A DNA stretch of 64,000 bases from Sphingobacterium spiritivorum ATCC 33861 (GTDB lineage Bacteria > Bacteroidota > Bacteroidia > Sphingobacteriales > Sphingobacteriaceae). Position 1 is the first letter of the stretch, and each line of letters opens with the position of its first letter. Below are positions 8,326 through 17,478 of this stretch, piece after piece. The notes below the pieces were generated by a model, which did no database searches, had not been told where the DNA came from, and saw only the letters and a list, made by a program, of their open reading frames with translations. Position numbers and translations under genes: made by a program. The stretch is taken from the NCBI RefSeq assembly GCF_000143765.1, contig NZ_GL379770.1:2134903-2198902 (forward strand), read 5' to 3'.

Positions 8326-11300
8326 TTACAATACGCCACGCGACAGATGAACACCTTTCGTCCGTATAATACTTTCCTGAACCTTTGGAGCTTCTTTCTG
8401 CTTTTCTACCTGCTCCGGGACTGCTTCCCCTTGCTTAACAGGTTCTATTGAAAGCTGTATCTTCCTTTCTACGGCTGCCAGTTCCGTTTTAAGTTCACTC
8501 AATCGACTTTCTTTAGACCACGTACCGTTAACCACTTCCTGAAGTATAGGTAGGTCTTTCTGTATTTCAGCGATTTTTTCCTGTTCCTGTTTTACAAAGC
8601 CCGGCAGCTTTTCCAAAGCCCTTAAAAAATTCATTGTGGCAGTTTCAGGGTCCTTTGCCATCAGCCCGTTATTGTAGGTGTATTTGATATTTCCCTCGCC
8701 CTGTACCAAAAAGCGGTTTACCCGAATATCCGAACCCTCTTTTTCCGACATTTCTGTTTTGACCAACAGCGTAAAACCATACAAGCTGCCTATCTCTTCA
8801 TACTGACCTGCGGTGCGGGCTTTGTCCGCAATCTCGTTCAGCTTCGCACCGATTTGTTTCGGATTTGCATTGGGCGGCAAACCATCCAACAGCACAGGGT
8901 TTTCGATTGTACCGTCCGAACGCTTTTGCAGGCGTTGCTGTAAGTTTTCCCAGTCGGTACTCATCCGGTTCAAACGGGATTGAGTGCTTTGCAACATTTC
9001 CATATAATCCTGTACCTTAAATTTGGCACTGGATTTAGAGCGGTTGAACGCCTGCTTTTCGCTTTCCAGTCCGGCAATCTGTTTTTCCAGTTTGGCTTTA
9101 TCCAACAGGTCTGTATTTCCTGACAGGATTGCCACATATTCCGAAAAGTTCATTCCCGATTTTTCGTCCATACTTCCCTCGTCAATCGTTCTTTTGGTCA
9201 GGTTGTTAGTCTTTAACTGGTCGATGAAAAGCTGCTTATTATACAGCAGGTTGAATTTGTAACTGTCCAACGATTTTTCAACTGCATAGATAATCACAGC
9301 AACTTTATTATCGGCAAAGAATTTGGCAATCTCATTGCCTTTTCTGATTGCCCGCCCGTCCCTTTGGGCAAGATCAGACGGTCGCCACGGTGTATCTAAA
9401 TGATGAACGGCAACAGCTCTTTTCTGTGCGTTTACGCCAGTTCCGAGCATACTTGTAGAACCGAACAGTACACGGATTTTGCCCTCGTTCATTCCGTTGA
9501 TAAGTTCCTTACGTTGCTTATCATTTTTCGCTTCCTGAATAAACCTTACTTCGTGCGCAGGTATGCCGTGGTCCTCCACGAGTTTGCGTTTTATTTCGGA
9601 GTACACGTTCCATTCGCCGGGCTTGTAGGTTCCCAAATCGGAGAAAACGAACTGCGTTCCTTTCTGTGCGTTGAACTGGTTGTAATACTTGGCAATATTT
9701 GCCGCACAATGCGAAGCCTTGTTGTCGGGATGGTCGTCGTAGATACCGCTTACCATACGCATATCGAGGGACATTTTACGGGCGTAGTCCGTAGCAATGA
9801 GCATCTTTGCTTTTTCTTCCCTTTGCGATAATGGTTCTCTTCCGAGCATAGTAGCATCGCCCGTTTTGGCAAACTGCATCAGGCTTTGTATAAAGGTTTC
9901 TTGGTCGGGAGTTGGCGGTATATTGTACAATACCTCGTTCTTGTTGGGGCGGTCTATACCAATATCCTTAGCCGTTCTGTAATCCGTGATTTCAGAATAG
10001 AACTGCGCCAGTTCCGGCACTTTGATAAAGTAGCGGAAACGCTCTTTTGCTACAATACTGTTAGCTACCGAAAATTCATAATCGGTCGTTTTCCTTGCAT
10101 AAATAGCTGCCCACGCATCAAAAGAATGAATACCCTGTTTTTCCAATGCGCGGGGGCGCAGGTATTTGAACAGCAGGTACAGCTCCGTTAATGAATTACT
10201 GATAGTTGTACCCGAAAGAAAAGTTGCACCCATATCCGCATTGGTACGCTCTTGAATGGTACGGATGGCAAAAAGCAGGTTCAGTGCCTTTTGGCTGCCG
10301 TCCACGTTACCCAGTCCGGCAACCCGTGTATGACGGGTGTTGAACATCAGGTTTTTGAACTGGTGGCTTTCGTCGATAAATAAATGGTCGATGCCCATCA
10401 TCTTAAAGTCCACAATATCATCTTTGCGGTTTTCAATATCGTGTTGCAGGGTTTTCAGCTTTACTTCGAGATTTTCTTTTTGCTTTATCGCTCCGGCAAG
10501 CATCCCTCTGGTAACTTCATTTCCTTGCGATTGCAGCACATCGAGGTTACGCTCCACACTGTCCAGTTCTATTTCGAGAATTTCCTTTTGCATTTCGGGC
10601 GATTGCGGTATCATAGAAAATTGGTCGTGTGTGAGTATCACGCAATCCCAATCGTTGTTTTTAATATCACCAAAAATCCGCAAGCGTTTTTTAGGCGTAA
10701 AATCGTCAATGCCCGGATAGAGTATTTTAGCGTGCGGATAGGCGGTTCTATATGCTTCGGCAATTTCGGGTACGTTCGCTTTCAGCCCGATAATCATTGG
10801 TTTGTGAGCCAGCCCCAACCGCTTCATTTCCTGTGCTGCCGTACACATTACCAGCGTTTTTCCTGCACCTACTTCGTGGTCGCAGATAGCACCGTTGTTG
10901 AGCTTAATCATCCAAACGGTGTCCTTTTGGCTATCATACAGGTCTTGGATTTTTAACCCCTTGCGGTCTAATCCCGGAAACTCCTGATGTGTTCCGTTAT
11001 AATTCGGTCGGACGAAACAGTTAAAGGTATCATTGTATTGGTCGGTCAGCCTGTTTTTAAACTCATTGTTTTGGGCGTGGAGCCACTCTGTAAAGGCAGT
11101 TCGGATTTCGTCAATCTTGGTGTTTGCCATTTGAATGGCTTCCATATCCCTAACCTTTACTTCCTTATCATCTATTGTGATTTTCTTGGTAATATCAGGC
11201 GTAGTATTGACAAGGGCGTGCCTCAGCAGGTTAATCCCGTCAAACGTTCTGCTCTCTGCCTTAACAGCATATTTGTCCCATATATGCACATTCTTCTGTC

Positions 11301-11697
11301 CACAGGTTACAGAAAAGTCATCGGAGCTTTCGGAATAATGTACACGCACATCCGTATCGAAAAGATGCGAAGCAAAACGGGCATAAACGCCAGTCGGTAT
11401 CCAGCGTTCGCCGAGGTTAAAGTCCAGCTCTTCAAATTCAATTCGTCTTGGGCGGGCTTCTTCCAAAGCAGTAAGGCTTTCTTTGGCTTGGGCATCATCG
11501 GGATTGTTTTCGAGGTAGTTTCTTACATCCGCCGCTTTTTCTACCACGTTACCTGCAATCCAGCGTTCGGCGATTTCATATTCCTGTTGCAAAGGGTTAT
11601 AGAAAATCCTGCCGTGTAAGGCTTCTTTCAGCACATCGGCAGTCATATTGCTCACTTCGGACATATAGTCCAAATCCACACTTCCGTATTTGTTCAA
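8326..11697 (-). pseudogene. Large SNF2-type helicase missing its N-terminal methylase half
   Basis: The 1123-codon frame holds a helicase core: Walker A HEVGAGKT near residue 273, a DESH box ([13 protein letters not shown]) near 440, and helicase motif VI region ([18 protein letters not shown]) near 760. Related proteins on Bacteroidota conjugative elements are, to my knowledge, about 1,800-2,000 residues with an N6-methylase domain before this core. Here the frame starts abruptly with a TTG codon at [12 protein letters not shown], normally internal, exactly where the DUF1896 sequence breaks off. The first ATG in frame is at 11664. The core is uninterrupted, so a shortened helicase could still be made by reinitiation, but I treat it as a deletion product. 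Confidence 0.75.
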
Positions 11698-11893
11698 AGA
11701 GAATGTAATTGGCTATTTCGTTGCACTGCTCAATAGCGTTTCCCGAACTGAAAGCACCCTCGTAAGCATTGGCAGCCCACGAAGAACGCTGGTCGATAAA
11801 TTTGTGGTCGCTGGCTTTTTCAGGAAAGCCTGAATTAAGATGTTCTTGTAGTCGTAATCTGTAATACGACAAGTCTTTTTGCTGTGTACTCAT
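11597..11893 (-). pseudogene. DUF1896 protein, C-terminally truncated
   Basis: From the ATG at 11893 the first ~65 residues (MSTQQKDLSYYRLRLQEHL, later [15 protein letters not shown]) follow the DUF1896 family, small proteins of about 140 residues next to the large helicase gene in these elements. After YILFE the family sequence (usually GLHFSKYDT) is replaced by about 33 residues that are helicase sequence read out of frame. The stop at 11597 lies inside the helicase gene. The product would be a 98-residue chimera of no known function. The frame is +1 relative to the helicase, so no direct fusion protein is made. Confidence 0.75.
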
Positions 11894-12005
11894 ACTATAA
11901 TTTTGTTTAGAATTTTGCTTGAAGCCTAAAATTATAGCGGTAGATAAGTGCCTTTGAAGAAGTGGCAGGGTTTGGCTTTGTGTGGCAGGATTTGTCGCAA
12001 TGAGC

Positions 12006-12034
12006 AATAAAAAACCTCTGAAAATTCAGAGGTT
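12006..12034 (-). terminator. Intrinsic terminator after the ORF6N gene
   Basis: On the minus strand, arms AACCTCTGAA and TTCAGAGGTT are followed by a T run. It lies just after the ORF6N stop at 12039 and ends the leftward topB/ORF6N transcript before the DUF1896 remnant. Confidence 0.8.
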
Positions 12035-12038
12035 CATT

Positions 12039-12917
12039 TTATGGATTGTTTAGAATTTGGAGCATCCTGCCGACCTCAATATCCATTCTCGAAAAGGCAA
12101 ACCATTTTTTGCCCAGGTCTTTGAGAGATGCCCCGATGTGGTATAGTTCTGCATTATCAATAATCAAAAAGCGGTCGTGAGCATCGGAGAAAACCTCAAT
12201 TTCAATCGGAGCATACTGGCTGTTGTACCGTTGTACATCCAGCCGTAGCTGATTGCTGATAGTTTTGGTATAGATTGTAGCGGTTACATTTTCCTTGCGC
12301 TTGCCCAGCAAAGTCAGCACTGTATCGTCCACGTAGTTATCCAGCAGGATAATGGAGCTTTTGGCACTTCGTACAATATCCGACACAAAGGCGTAAGCAT
12401 CGAAAACCTGACCGTTGTAGAAGATGCCATTTTCGCTGTGGAGCTTGTCGCTTTCCAATGCCTTAAAGATTTCCTCAAATTTTTGGTCGGCTTGTAGTTG
12501 TTTCAGTTCTATATTATTCAAACGATGAAACAGCGAAGCATTGCTGATAAGCATTTTCCGCATTTCTACAAAGGCATTCATAATCTCAATGCTGACCTTT
12601 ACCGCTATATCACTTCGCAACAATGCGGACATCATTGCCACTCCTTGCTCACAAAATGCAAAGGGTAGCGTACGCCTCCCGCCCCGTCCAACGTTTGAAG
12701 TGCCAAATTGGTACTTCAAAGATTTTACTTCCTGTTCGCTAAGCTGAAAGCAAAAAGTTTCGGGAAAGCGGTTTTGGTTTCTCTTTACAACCCTGTTTAG
12801 GGCTTTTGTTTCTACCTGATAGAGCATTGCTAAATCAGCATCAAGAATAACTTGCTTATCCCTAATGGTATGGATAAGCGGTGCTATTTCCTTTTGGGAT
12901 ATGGTAATATCGGTCAT
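12039..12917 (-). CDS. ORF6N-domain protein with a PLD-like C-terminal domain
   Basis: This 292-residue protein has an N-terminal ORF6N (KilA-N-related, phage antirepressor-type) domain at about residues 8-110 (LIHTIRDKQVILDADLAMLY). The C-terminal part looks like a single phospholipase D/HKD-like unit: SSIILLDNYVDD near 187 and HDRFLIIDN near 246, a HxRx4D variant of HxKx4D. ORF6N usually mediates DNA binding. Whether the second domain cuts nucleic acid is unknown, because the lysine is replaced by arginine. Its ATG overlaps the topB stop by one base, so it is translationally coupled to the topoisomerase and may serve the same DNA-processing step. Confidence 0.85.
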   Translation of the reverse strand: MTDITISQKEIAPLIHTIRDKQVILDADLAMLYQVETKALNRVVKRNQNRFPETFCFQLSEQEVKSLKYQFGTSNVGRGGRRTLPFAFCEQGVAMMSALLRSDIAVKVSIEIMNAFVEMRKMLISNASLFHRLNNIELKQLQADQKFEEIFKALESDKLHSENGIFYNGQVFDAYAFVSDIVRSAKSSIILLDNYVDDTVLTLLGKRKENVTATIYTKTISNQLRLDVQRYNSQYAPIEIEVFSDAHDRFLIIDNAELYHIGASLKDLGKKWFAFSRMDIEVGRMLQILNNP

Positions 12918-15001
12918 TATCTTTTTGGCTTTTTATTATCAAACTCAAAAGAGGTTTTGCAATCGGCATCCAATACGATATAAGCATCGAATTTCTTTCC
13001 TGCCTTGCTTTTCATTCCTTTGATAAGATTGGTTTTCCCTTTATTCACAAGGTTTTCAATATCGGAAATACTGATTTGCACTTCGCACACATTGCGAAAC
13101 TGTATCCAGCCGCAAACTTCATCGGAGCATTTAACAATCTTATCACGGATAATAAGCTGTTGGCTTTTACATTTCGGACAAACCAATTTAGGGAGGCTGT
13201 TTTGAGCAATGGAGGTTTGCAGCAATTCATCGGTAATGGACTTTGCAAAGGTTTCCGTTTCCTTTTGAAAACTTCCGGCATTCGCTTCGTTGTTCTCAAT
13301 TTTCTGCAAAGCGAGTTCCCATTCTGCGGTCATAGCCACGTCCGCAATTTTTCGGTCTTTAACCAATTCGTAAACCTGCAATCCTTTTTCGGTTGGTATT
13401 AAAGATTTTTTTTCTCGTTGGATATAGTTACGGGTAAACAGTGTTTCGATAATGGCGGCTCTTGTAGCCGGAGTACCGATACCGATGTTTTGCAGGGCTT
13501 TCCGTTCTTCTTCGTTTTCGATTTCCTTACCTGCGGTTTCCATAGCCGACAAAAGCCCAGCTTCGGTATAAAGCACAGGAGGTTTGGTTTTCTTTTCGAG
13601 AATGGCAGCTTCTTTTATTTTAAGTTCATCGCCTTTTTTCAATTCGGGCAAATCCTGTATAGGTTCTGCATCATCTTCCGAAAAATTACCCTTAATCATA
13701 CGCCAGCCTGCTTCCAAAATTTTACAGCCTTTTACGGTGAAATCATAGTGCATTGCCTGTAAGGAAACATCGGTTATTTCTTTGATGCAGGCTTGCGAAA
13801 TGGCTTCGAGCAGGCGAAAGGCAATCATATCATACACCGCATTTTCGTCTGCACTCAAAACGGACGGGACTTTATCTGTAATCAACAATCCGTGGTGGTC
13901 GGTAACACGCAAATCATTTACAATACGCTTATTGAAACGCCCCCATTTAATTTTGGATAAAGCAGCTTTGCAGGTTTCCCTGTTCTGCAATGCCCTCACG
14001 AGGTTGGGAATTTCAGCCCACATATCTTCGGGGATGTATTTGCTCCCGGTACGTGGATAGGTAATGAATTTCTTTTCGTACAGGCTTTGAGCAATATTCA
14101 AAGTTTTTTCAGCAGAGAGGTTCAGCTTTTTGTTGGCTTCCTTTTGCAAGCCTGTGAGGTCAAAAAGCAAAGGCGGCTGCTCCGTTATATTCTTATTTTC
14201 TACGGAAGTAACTGTTACAGTATTACCATTCCTTTCAATAGATTTTAATGTATCATCTGCCAGCTTTTTATCCTGCCATTTGGTAGCAGAAATACTTTTA
14301 AAATCAATTTGCTCTTTGGAGTGGGATAATTGTATCTGCCAATATTTCTGTACGGCGAAATTCTTGTTATCTATATACCGTTTGCAAATCAAAGCCAGTG
14401 TAGGCGTTTGCACTCTTCCGAGCGAATAAATACCGTTGCCTGCGGCAATGCTCAATGCCTGTGTAGCATTGATGCCTACGAGCCAATCGGCACGGCTTCT
14501 GCCTTGTGCCGCCTGATATAATCCGTCAAATTCCTTTCCGTCTTTTAGGTTGTCAAAGCCCTGTTTAATGGCTTTTTCGGTCAGCGAGCTTATCCAAAGC
14601 CGTTTAAAGGGCTTACAGCATTTCAGATACTCATAAATGTACCGAAAGATGAGTTCGCCCTCACGACCTGCATCGGTTGCCACGATGAGGCTTTCACTTT
14701 GGTTAAACAGTTTTTCAATCACTTTTAGCTGTTTCAATGCACCAGCATCGGCTTGATAGCCTTTGTCTTTTTTGACTTTGCGAACGGTCAGCATAAAAGG
14801 GTTTGGAAGTATCGGCAAGGATGCTTTGTCAAACCCCGAAATGCCGTAATCTTCGGGCATTCCCAATCCTATCAGATGTCCGAATGCCCACGTAACAAAA
14901 TAGCCGTTACCCGTAAGGTAGCCGTCCTTTTTATCGGATGCTCCCACAAGTCCGGCTATTTCCCTTGCTACGCTTGGTTTTTCTGCAATAATTGTTTTCA
15001 T
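12917..15001 (-). CDS. topB: DNA topoisomerase III, CTnDOT Exc-like
   Basis: This 694-residue type IA topoisomerase starts with a Toprim domain (MKTIIAEKPSVAREIAGLVG, and ATDAGREGELIFRYIYEYLK near 112). The active-site tyrosine lies in KKFITYPRTGSKYIPEDM, near residue 315. A C-terminal zinc ribbon has four cysteines (CPKCKSQ and CSDEVCGW). It relaxes and decatenates single-stranded regions. In CTnDOT the corresponding gene, exc, belongs to the excision operon, and the same neighbours (two small HTH genes and one intermediate gene) precede it here. It begins seven bases after the DUF3945 gene and overlaps the ORF6N gene by one base. Confidence 0.95.
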   Translation of the reverse strand: MKTIIAEKPSVAREIAGLVGASDKKDGYLTGNGYFVTWAFGHLIGLGMPEDYGISGFDKASLPILPNPFMLTVRKVKKDKGYQADAGALKQLKVIEKLFNQSESLIVATDAGREGELIFRYIYEYLKCCKPFKRLWISSLTEKAIKQGFDNLKDGKEFDGLYQAAQGRSRADWLVGINATQALSIAAGNGIYSLGRVQTPTLALICKRYIDNKNFAVQKYWQIQLSHSKEQIDFKSISATKWQDKKLADDTLKSIERNGNTVTVTSVENKNITEQPPLLFDLTGLQKEANKKLNLSAEKTLNIAQSLYEKKFITYPRTGSKYIPEDMWAEIPNLVRALQNRETCKAALSKIKWGRFNKRIVNDLRVTDHHGLLITDKVPSVLSADENAVYDMIAFRLLEAISQACIKEITDVSLQAMHYDFTVKGCKILEAGWRMIKGNFSEDDAEPIQDLPELKKGDELKIKEAAILEKKTKPPVLYTEAGLLSAMETAGKEIENEEERKALQNIGIGTPATRAAIIETLFTRNYIQREKKSLIPTEKGLQVYELVKDRKIADVAMTAEWELALQKIENNEANAGSFQKETETFAKSITDELLQTSIAQNSLPKLVCPKCKSQQLIIRDKIVKCSDEVCGWIQFRNVCEVQISISDIENLVNKGKTNLIKGMKSKAGKKFDAYIVLDADCKTSFEFDNKKPKR

Positions 15002-15007
15002 TATTCA

Positions 15008-16471
15008 CTATCTTTTTACGCCTTTGGATTTTGCAGGTGCTTTGGGTTTGTTCTGTTGTTCCTGCTGTTTTTCATTTTTGGGTGTTTGCTGCCCCGATTT
15101 CAAAGGCTCTTTGATATTCTTGGTTGCTTCGTTGGTTTTTCCCTCGGAATTAACCGCAGTCTGCGTTTTGTGGGCTTCGGTTGGTTTCGCTTGGGCTTTG
15201 AGCTTGTCGGGATTTTGGAACGAGAAATCTGTTTTGCCAGTTTCTTTGTTGAGCGTGATGTAGCCCTGATATTTTTGTCCTTTTTTATCTATCAGACCAT
15301 CTATATAAACAGTTTGTCCAGCTTTGAACTTATTGTATTGTTCATCATCAAGTTCCTTACCTCTAAAAGTTCTCGGAGCTTCCTGCGGTTGGCTTTGCTG
15401 ATTGTTCTGCCGGTTTTCTTGTGTTTGCTGATTATTGTTACTTCTATCAAACAGAAACTCAACATATCTTTTATCCGCATTAAACTGTACATTGGCACTA
15501 AACTCATCGCCCTTTTTAGAAATCATTCCTTCCAAATAAAGCGATTTGCCTTCCATCAAGGTTTGTTTTTGCTCATCGTTCAATTTTACACCCTTAATCT
15601 CATCGGGAATTTTGACAAATTCGGTCTTCAGGGCAATCAGCTCATTGGTTAGCCTGTCCACGCTGATAATTGACGGCATCAATTCGCCTGTCTTGGAATT
15701 GGTCAAGTCAACCACACGACCCATATTCCCCGTTTCGAGCAGGTTTTTCTTATCCTCATCGGTAAACTTGTGTCCGAAAAACTCAAAGTTCAGGTTAGGC
15801 TCTTTCCTGATACCGTGTATCGCTGCCACTACGGTTCCGTCCGGTGCAGTCTGTAAAGACAAACGGGCATCTGTGCGAACAATAGCCCCGCCGAGGTTTA
15901 CGCTTACAGGTACAAGGTCATTGGTCTTGTAACCTCTTAGCAACGGGTCTAAAAGGTTCATTTTTTCAAGGCGTTCTTTGCCTATTCCGAGATTGTTCAT
16001 TGTTTCCCAATCAATCTGTTCCGGCTTGTAGCGGTATTCGCTGGTATCCGGTGTTGTCTGTGTTGTTGCCATATCATTTTTATTTTCTTGTTTTTGTTCA
16101 TTTTCGGGTTCGGCTTTTACCTCGTTCTTTTTCATTTCCTTTTCGCCTTCGGGTGTAGGATTATCTACCTGCTTTTGCATTTCCTTAGCCTTATCTACGG
16201 CTTCATCAGCCGATACTTTGAAGAATGAAAAATTGGTCGGATTTTTTAACTGCCTCCAAAAGTTAGAGAAGAAGTTGGAGAACAAATCGCCGTGCTTATC
16301 CACACGCATAAACTGGCTTTGGTTTTCCTTTGTGGGGTCAGTAGTCTTCAATTTGCCGTTTTCGTCTATGCCGGTAACCGCCTGTATTTTATTCTTTTGC
16401 TTATCCAATACCAGTAATATATCCGATAACTGTTCGGGAGTTTGCTGTTTGTTTTCTGTTTCTTCGCTCAT
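15008..16471 (-). CDS. DUF4099/DUF3945 protein, orf3-like
   Basis: This 487-residue soluble protein of unknown function has no signal peptide. An acidic, glutamine-rich leader (1-145) precedes a DUF4099 segment (YKPEQIDWETMNNLGIGKER onward). Two DUF3945-type repeats follow: GVKLNDEQKQTLMEGKSLYL and GKELDDEQYNKFKAGQTVYI, each followed by a short beta-rich unit. The tail is Lys/Gln-rich and probably disordered. It sits between the HTH genes and topB exactly as orf3 does in the CTnDOT excision operon, so a role in excision or element DNA metabolism is likely but unproven. Confidence 0.85.
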   Translation of the reverse strand: MSEETENKQQTPEQLSDILLVLDKQKNKIQAVTGIDENGKLKTTDPTKENQSQFMRVDKHGDLFSNFFSNFWRQLKNPTNFSFFKVSADEAVDKAKEMQKQVDNPTPEGEKEMKKNEVKAEPENEQKQENKNDMATTQTTPDTSEYRYKPEQIDWETMNNLGIGKERLEKMNLLDPLLRGYKTNDLVPVSVNLGGAIVRTDARLSLQTAPDGTVVAAIHGIRKEPNLNFEFFGHKFTDEDKKNLLETGNMGRVVDLTNSKTGELMPSIISVDRLTNELIALKTEFVKIPDEIKGVKLNDEQKQTLMEGKSLYLEGMISKKGDEFSANVQFNADKRYVEFLFDRSNNNQQTQENRQNNQQSQPQEAPRTFRGKELDDEQYNKFKAGQTVYIDGLIDKKGQKYQGYITLNKETGKTDFSFQNPDKLKAQAKPTEAHKTQTAVNSEGKTNEATKNIKEPLKSGQQTPKNEKQQEQQNKPKAPAKSKGVKR

Positions 16472-16556
16472 AATCTGAATATTTTAAAGTTCAAATGCCG
16501 AATGTATATGAAGCGTTTGCTCACTTGCCTGATATGGCAGTCAAAGGCAGTGTTTG

Positions 16557-16865
16557 TCATCCATTGGCGTTCAGTTTGGGTAAAGGCGGATTAAAACTTT
16601 CCCTGATGAACTGATGCACGTCAGACAGTTTGTAATACAGTTTGCCACTTATGGTGTAATAGGGCAACTTGCCGATGGAGCGATACCGTTGCAGGGAACG
16701 GTTGCTGATTTTCAGCATTTGCAGTAAATCCTGATTGTCGAGCAATTCCTCTCCGTCAATGCTGTTGCGTTTCTTTTGTAAGCTGTCTATATTGTCGCCC
16801 AGCATATCGAGGCGTTCCATTAGGCGTTCCATCCACGCCAAAAATTCCATTCTGTCAATGTTCAT
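16557..16865 (-). CDS. Excisionase-like HTH protein, xis2d-like
   Basis: This 102-residue protein has a MerR/excisionase-type HTH (HTH_17) around residues 40-92 (LLDNQDLLQMLKISNRSLQR, then YRSIGKLPYYTISGKLYYKL). This is a winged-helix architectural DNA-binding fold, as in phage Xis. It is the second of two consecutive small HTH genes, eleven bases after the first, matching xis2c-xis2d of CTnDOT, whose products bend att DNA for excision. Assignment to xis2d rests on position and fold only. Confidence 0.8.
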   Translation of the reverse strand: MNIDRMEFLAWMERLMERLDMLGDNIDSLQKKRNSIDGEELLDNQDLLQMLKISNRSLQRYRSIGKLPYYTISGKLYYKLSDVHQFIRESFNPPLPKLNANG

Positions 16866-16876
16866 AACCGCACGTT

Positions 16877-17230
16877 TTAAGATTTACCTGATTTCAGCTT
16901 TCTACCTTTCTTGATATAGCTTTTGCCTTTTGCCATAAGCTCCTGTACAAATTCATCATTGCTTTGTATAGCATTGGCATTGAGCATATCCTTGATTGCT
17001 CCAATCGTATAGAAGTATTGCCCGTAAAGTTTTGAATAAGCTATTTCGCCTTTGGTACGCATACGCCACAAAGTCTTTTCGCTGATGTGCAGGTATTGGC
17101 ATACCTCGTGGTTGTTCAGCCACAAGTCATCGTAGCTTGTATCATTTAACCTTTTGAGATAATCGGCAATCGCATTGATACGGCTGTTGAGCTGTTGCCA
17201 CGCTTCTTCTTCGATAGTGATTATTTTCAT
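16877..17230 (-). CDS. Excisionase-like HTH protein, xis2c-like
   Basis: I choose the ATG at 17230, giving MKIITIEEEAWQQLNSRINA; an in-frame GTG at 17251 would add seven residues. The product is about 117 residues with an HTH_17 domain near residues 38-90 (LWLNNHEVCQYLHISEKTLW, then MRTKGEIAYSKLYGQYFYTI) and a basic tail (KGKSYIKKGRKLKSGKS). It is first in the leftward excision-type operon. The upstream region 17252-17425 holds repeated TCTGCCAA elements, possible binding sites for the RteC-type activator encoded next door. Confidence 0.8.
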   Translation of the reverse strand: MKIITIEEEAWQQLNSRINAIADYLKRLNDTSYDDLWLNNHEVCQYLHISEKTLWRMRTKGEIAYSKLYGQYFYTIGAIKDMLNANAIQSNDEFVQELMAKGKSYIKKGRKLKSGKS

Positions 17231-17280
17231 TGCATTGCTATTAATGTTCACAATGCAAAATTGCTAAGGGTGGCAAAGTT

Positions 17281-17418
17281 TGTCTGCCAATGTCTGCCAA
17301 TTGGTTTGACGGTTTTTTGAAAATTTTTGCAATCGGGAAAAACCCTTGTTTAATAAGGGTTTCGAGGGCTTTTGAATTATTAACTACGTTATTTTGCCTT
17401 CATTTGCCAATTGGCAGA
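17281..17418. promoter_or_regulatory. TCTGCCAA repeats upstream of the excision-type operon
   Basis: TGTCTGCCAA occurs twice in direct tandem (17281-17290 and 17291-17300). The motif returns inverted at 17411-17418 as part of TGCCAATTGGCA, a perfect 12-base palindrome (17405-17416). A further hairpin (AAACCCTT/AAGGGTTT, 17340-17362) lies between. The position just before the xis-like genes suggests activator or integrase/excisionase binding. No convincing -7 box is visible, consistent with a promoter that needs an activator (inference). Confidence 0.5.
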
Positions 17419-17425
17419 TATGGGT

Positions 17426-17458
17426 AAAAAAAAGCAGTACACATAAATGTACTGCTTT
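17426..17458 (-). terminator. Intrinsic terminator after the second rteC
   Basis: On the minus strand, arms AAAGCAGTACA and TGTACTGCTTT surround a short loop and are followed by T8. It lies 20 bases after the RteC stop at 17479, so the excision-type operon needs its own promoter. Confidence 0.85.
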
Positions 17459-17478
17459 GAACCAATGCCTTTTAATAG

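Noticed and set aside
10384..11619. Open frames of 190 and 210 codons on the plus strand inside the helicase gene
   Set aside because: They lie wholly antisense to a frame with clear helicase motifs, and show no domain, signal or promoter of their own.
11894..12007. N-terminal extension of the DUF1896 frame to 12007
   Set aside because: The family start MSTQQKDLSYY lies at 11893; the extra residues have no family resemblance and cross the preceding terminator.
14753..15652. 299-codon plus-strand frame across the topB/DUF3945 boundary
   Set aside because: It is antisense to two recognised genes, and its Phe/Cys-rich composition is typical of shadow frames.
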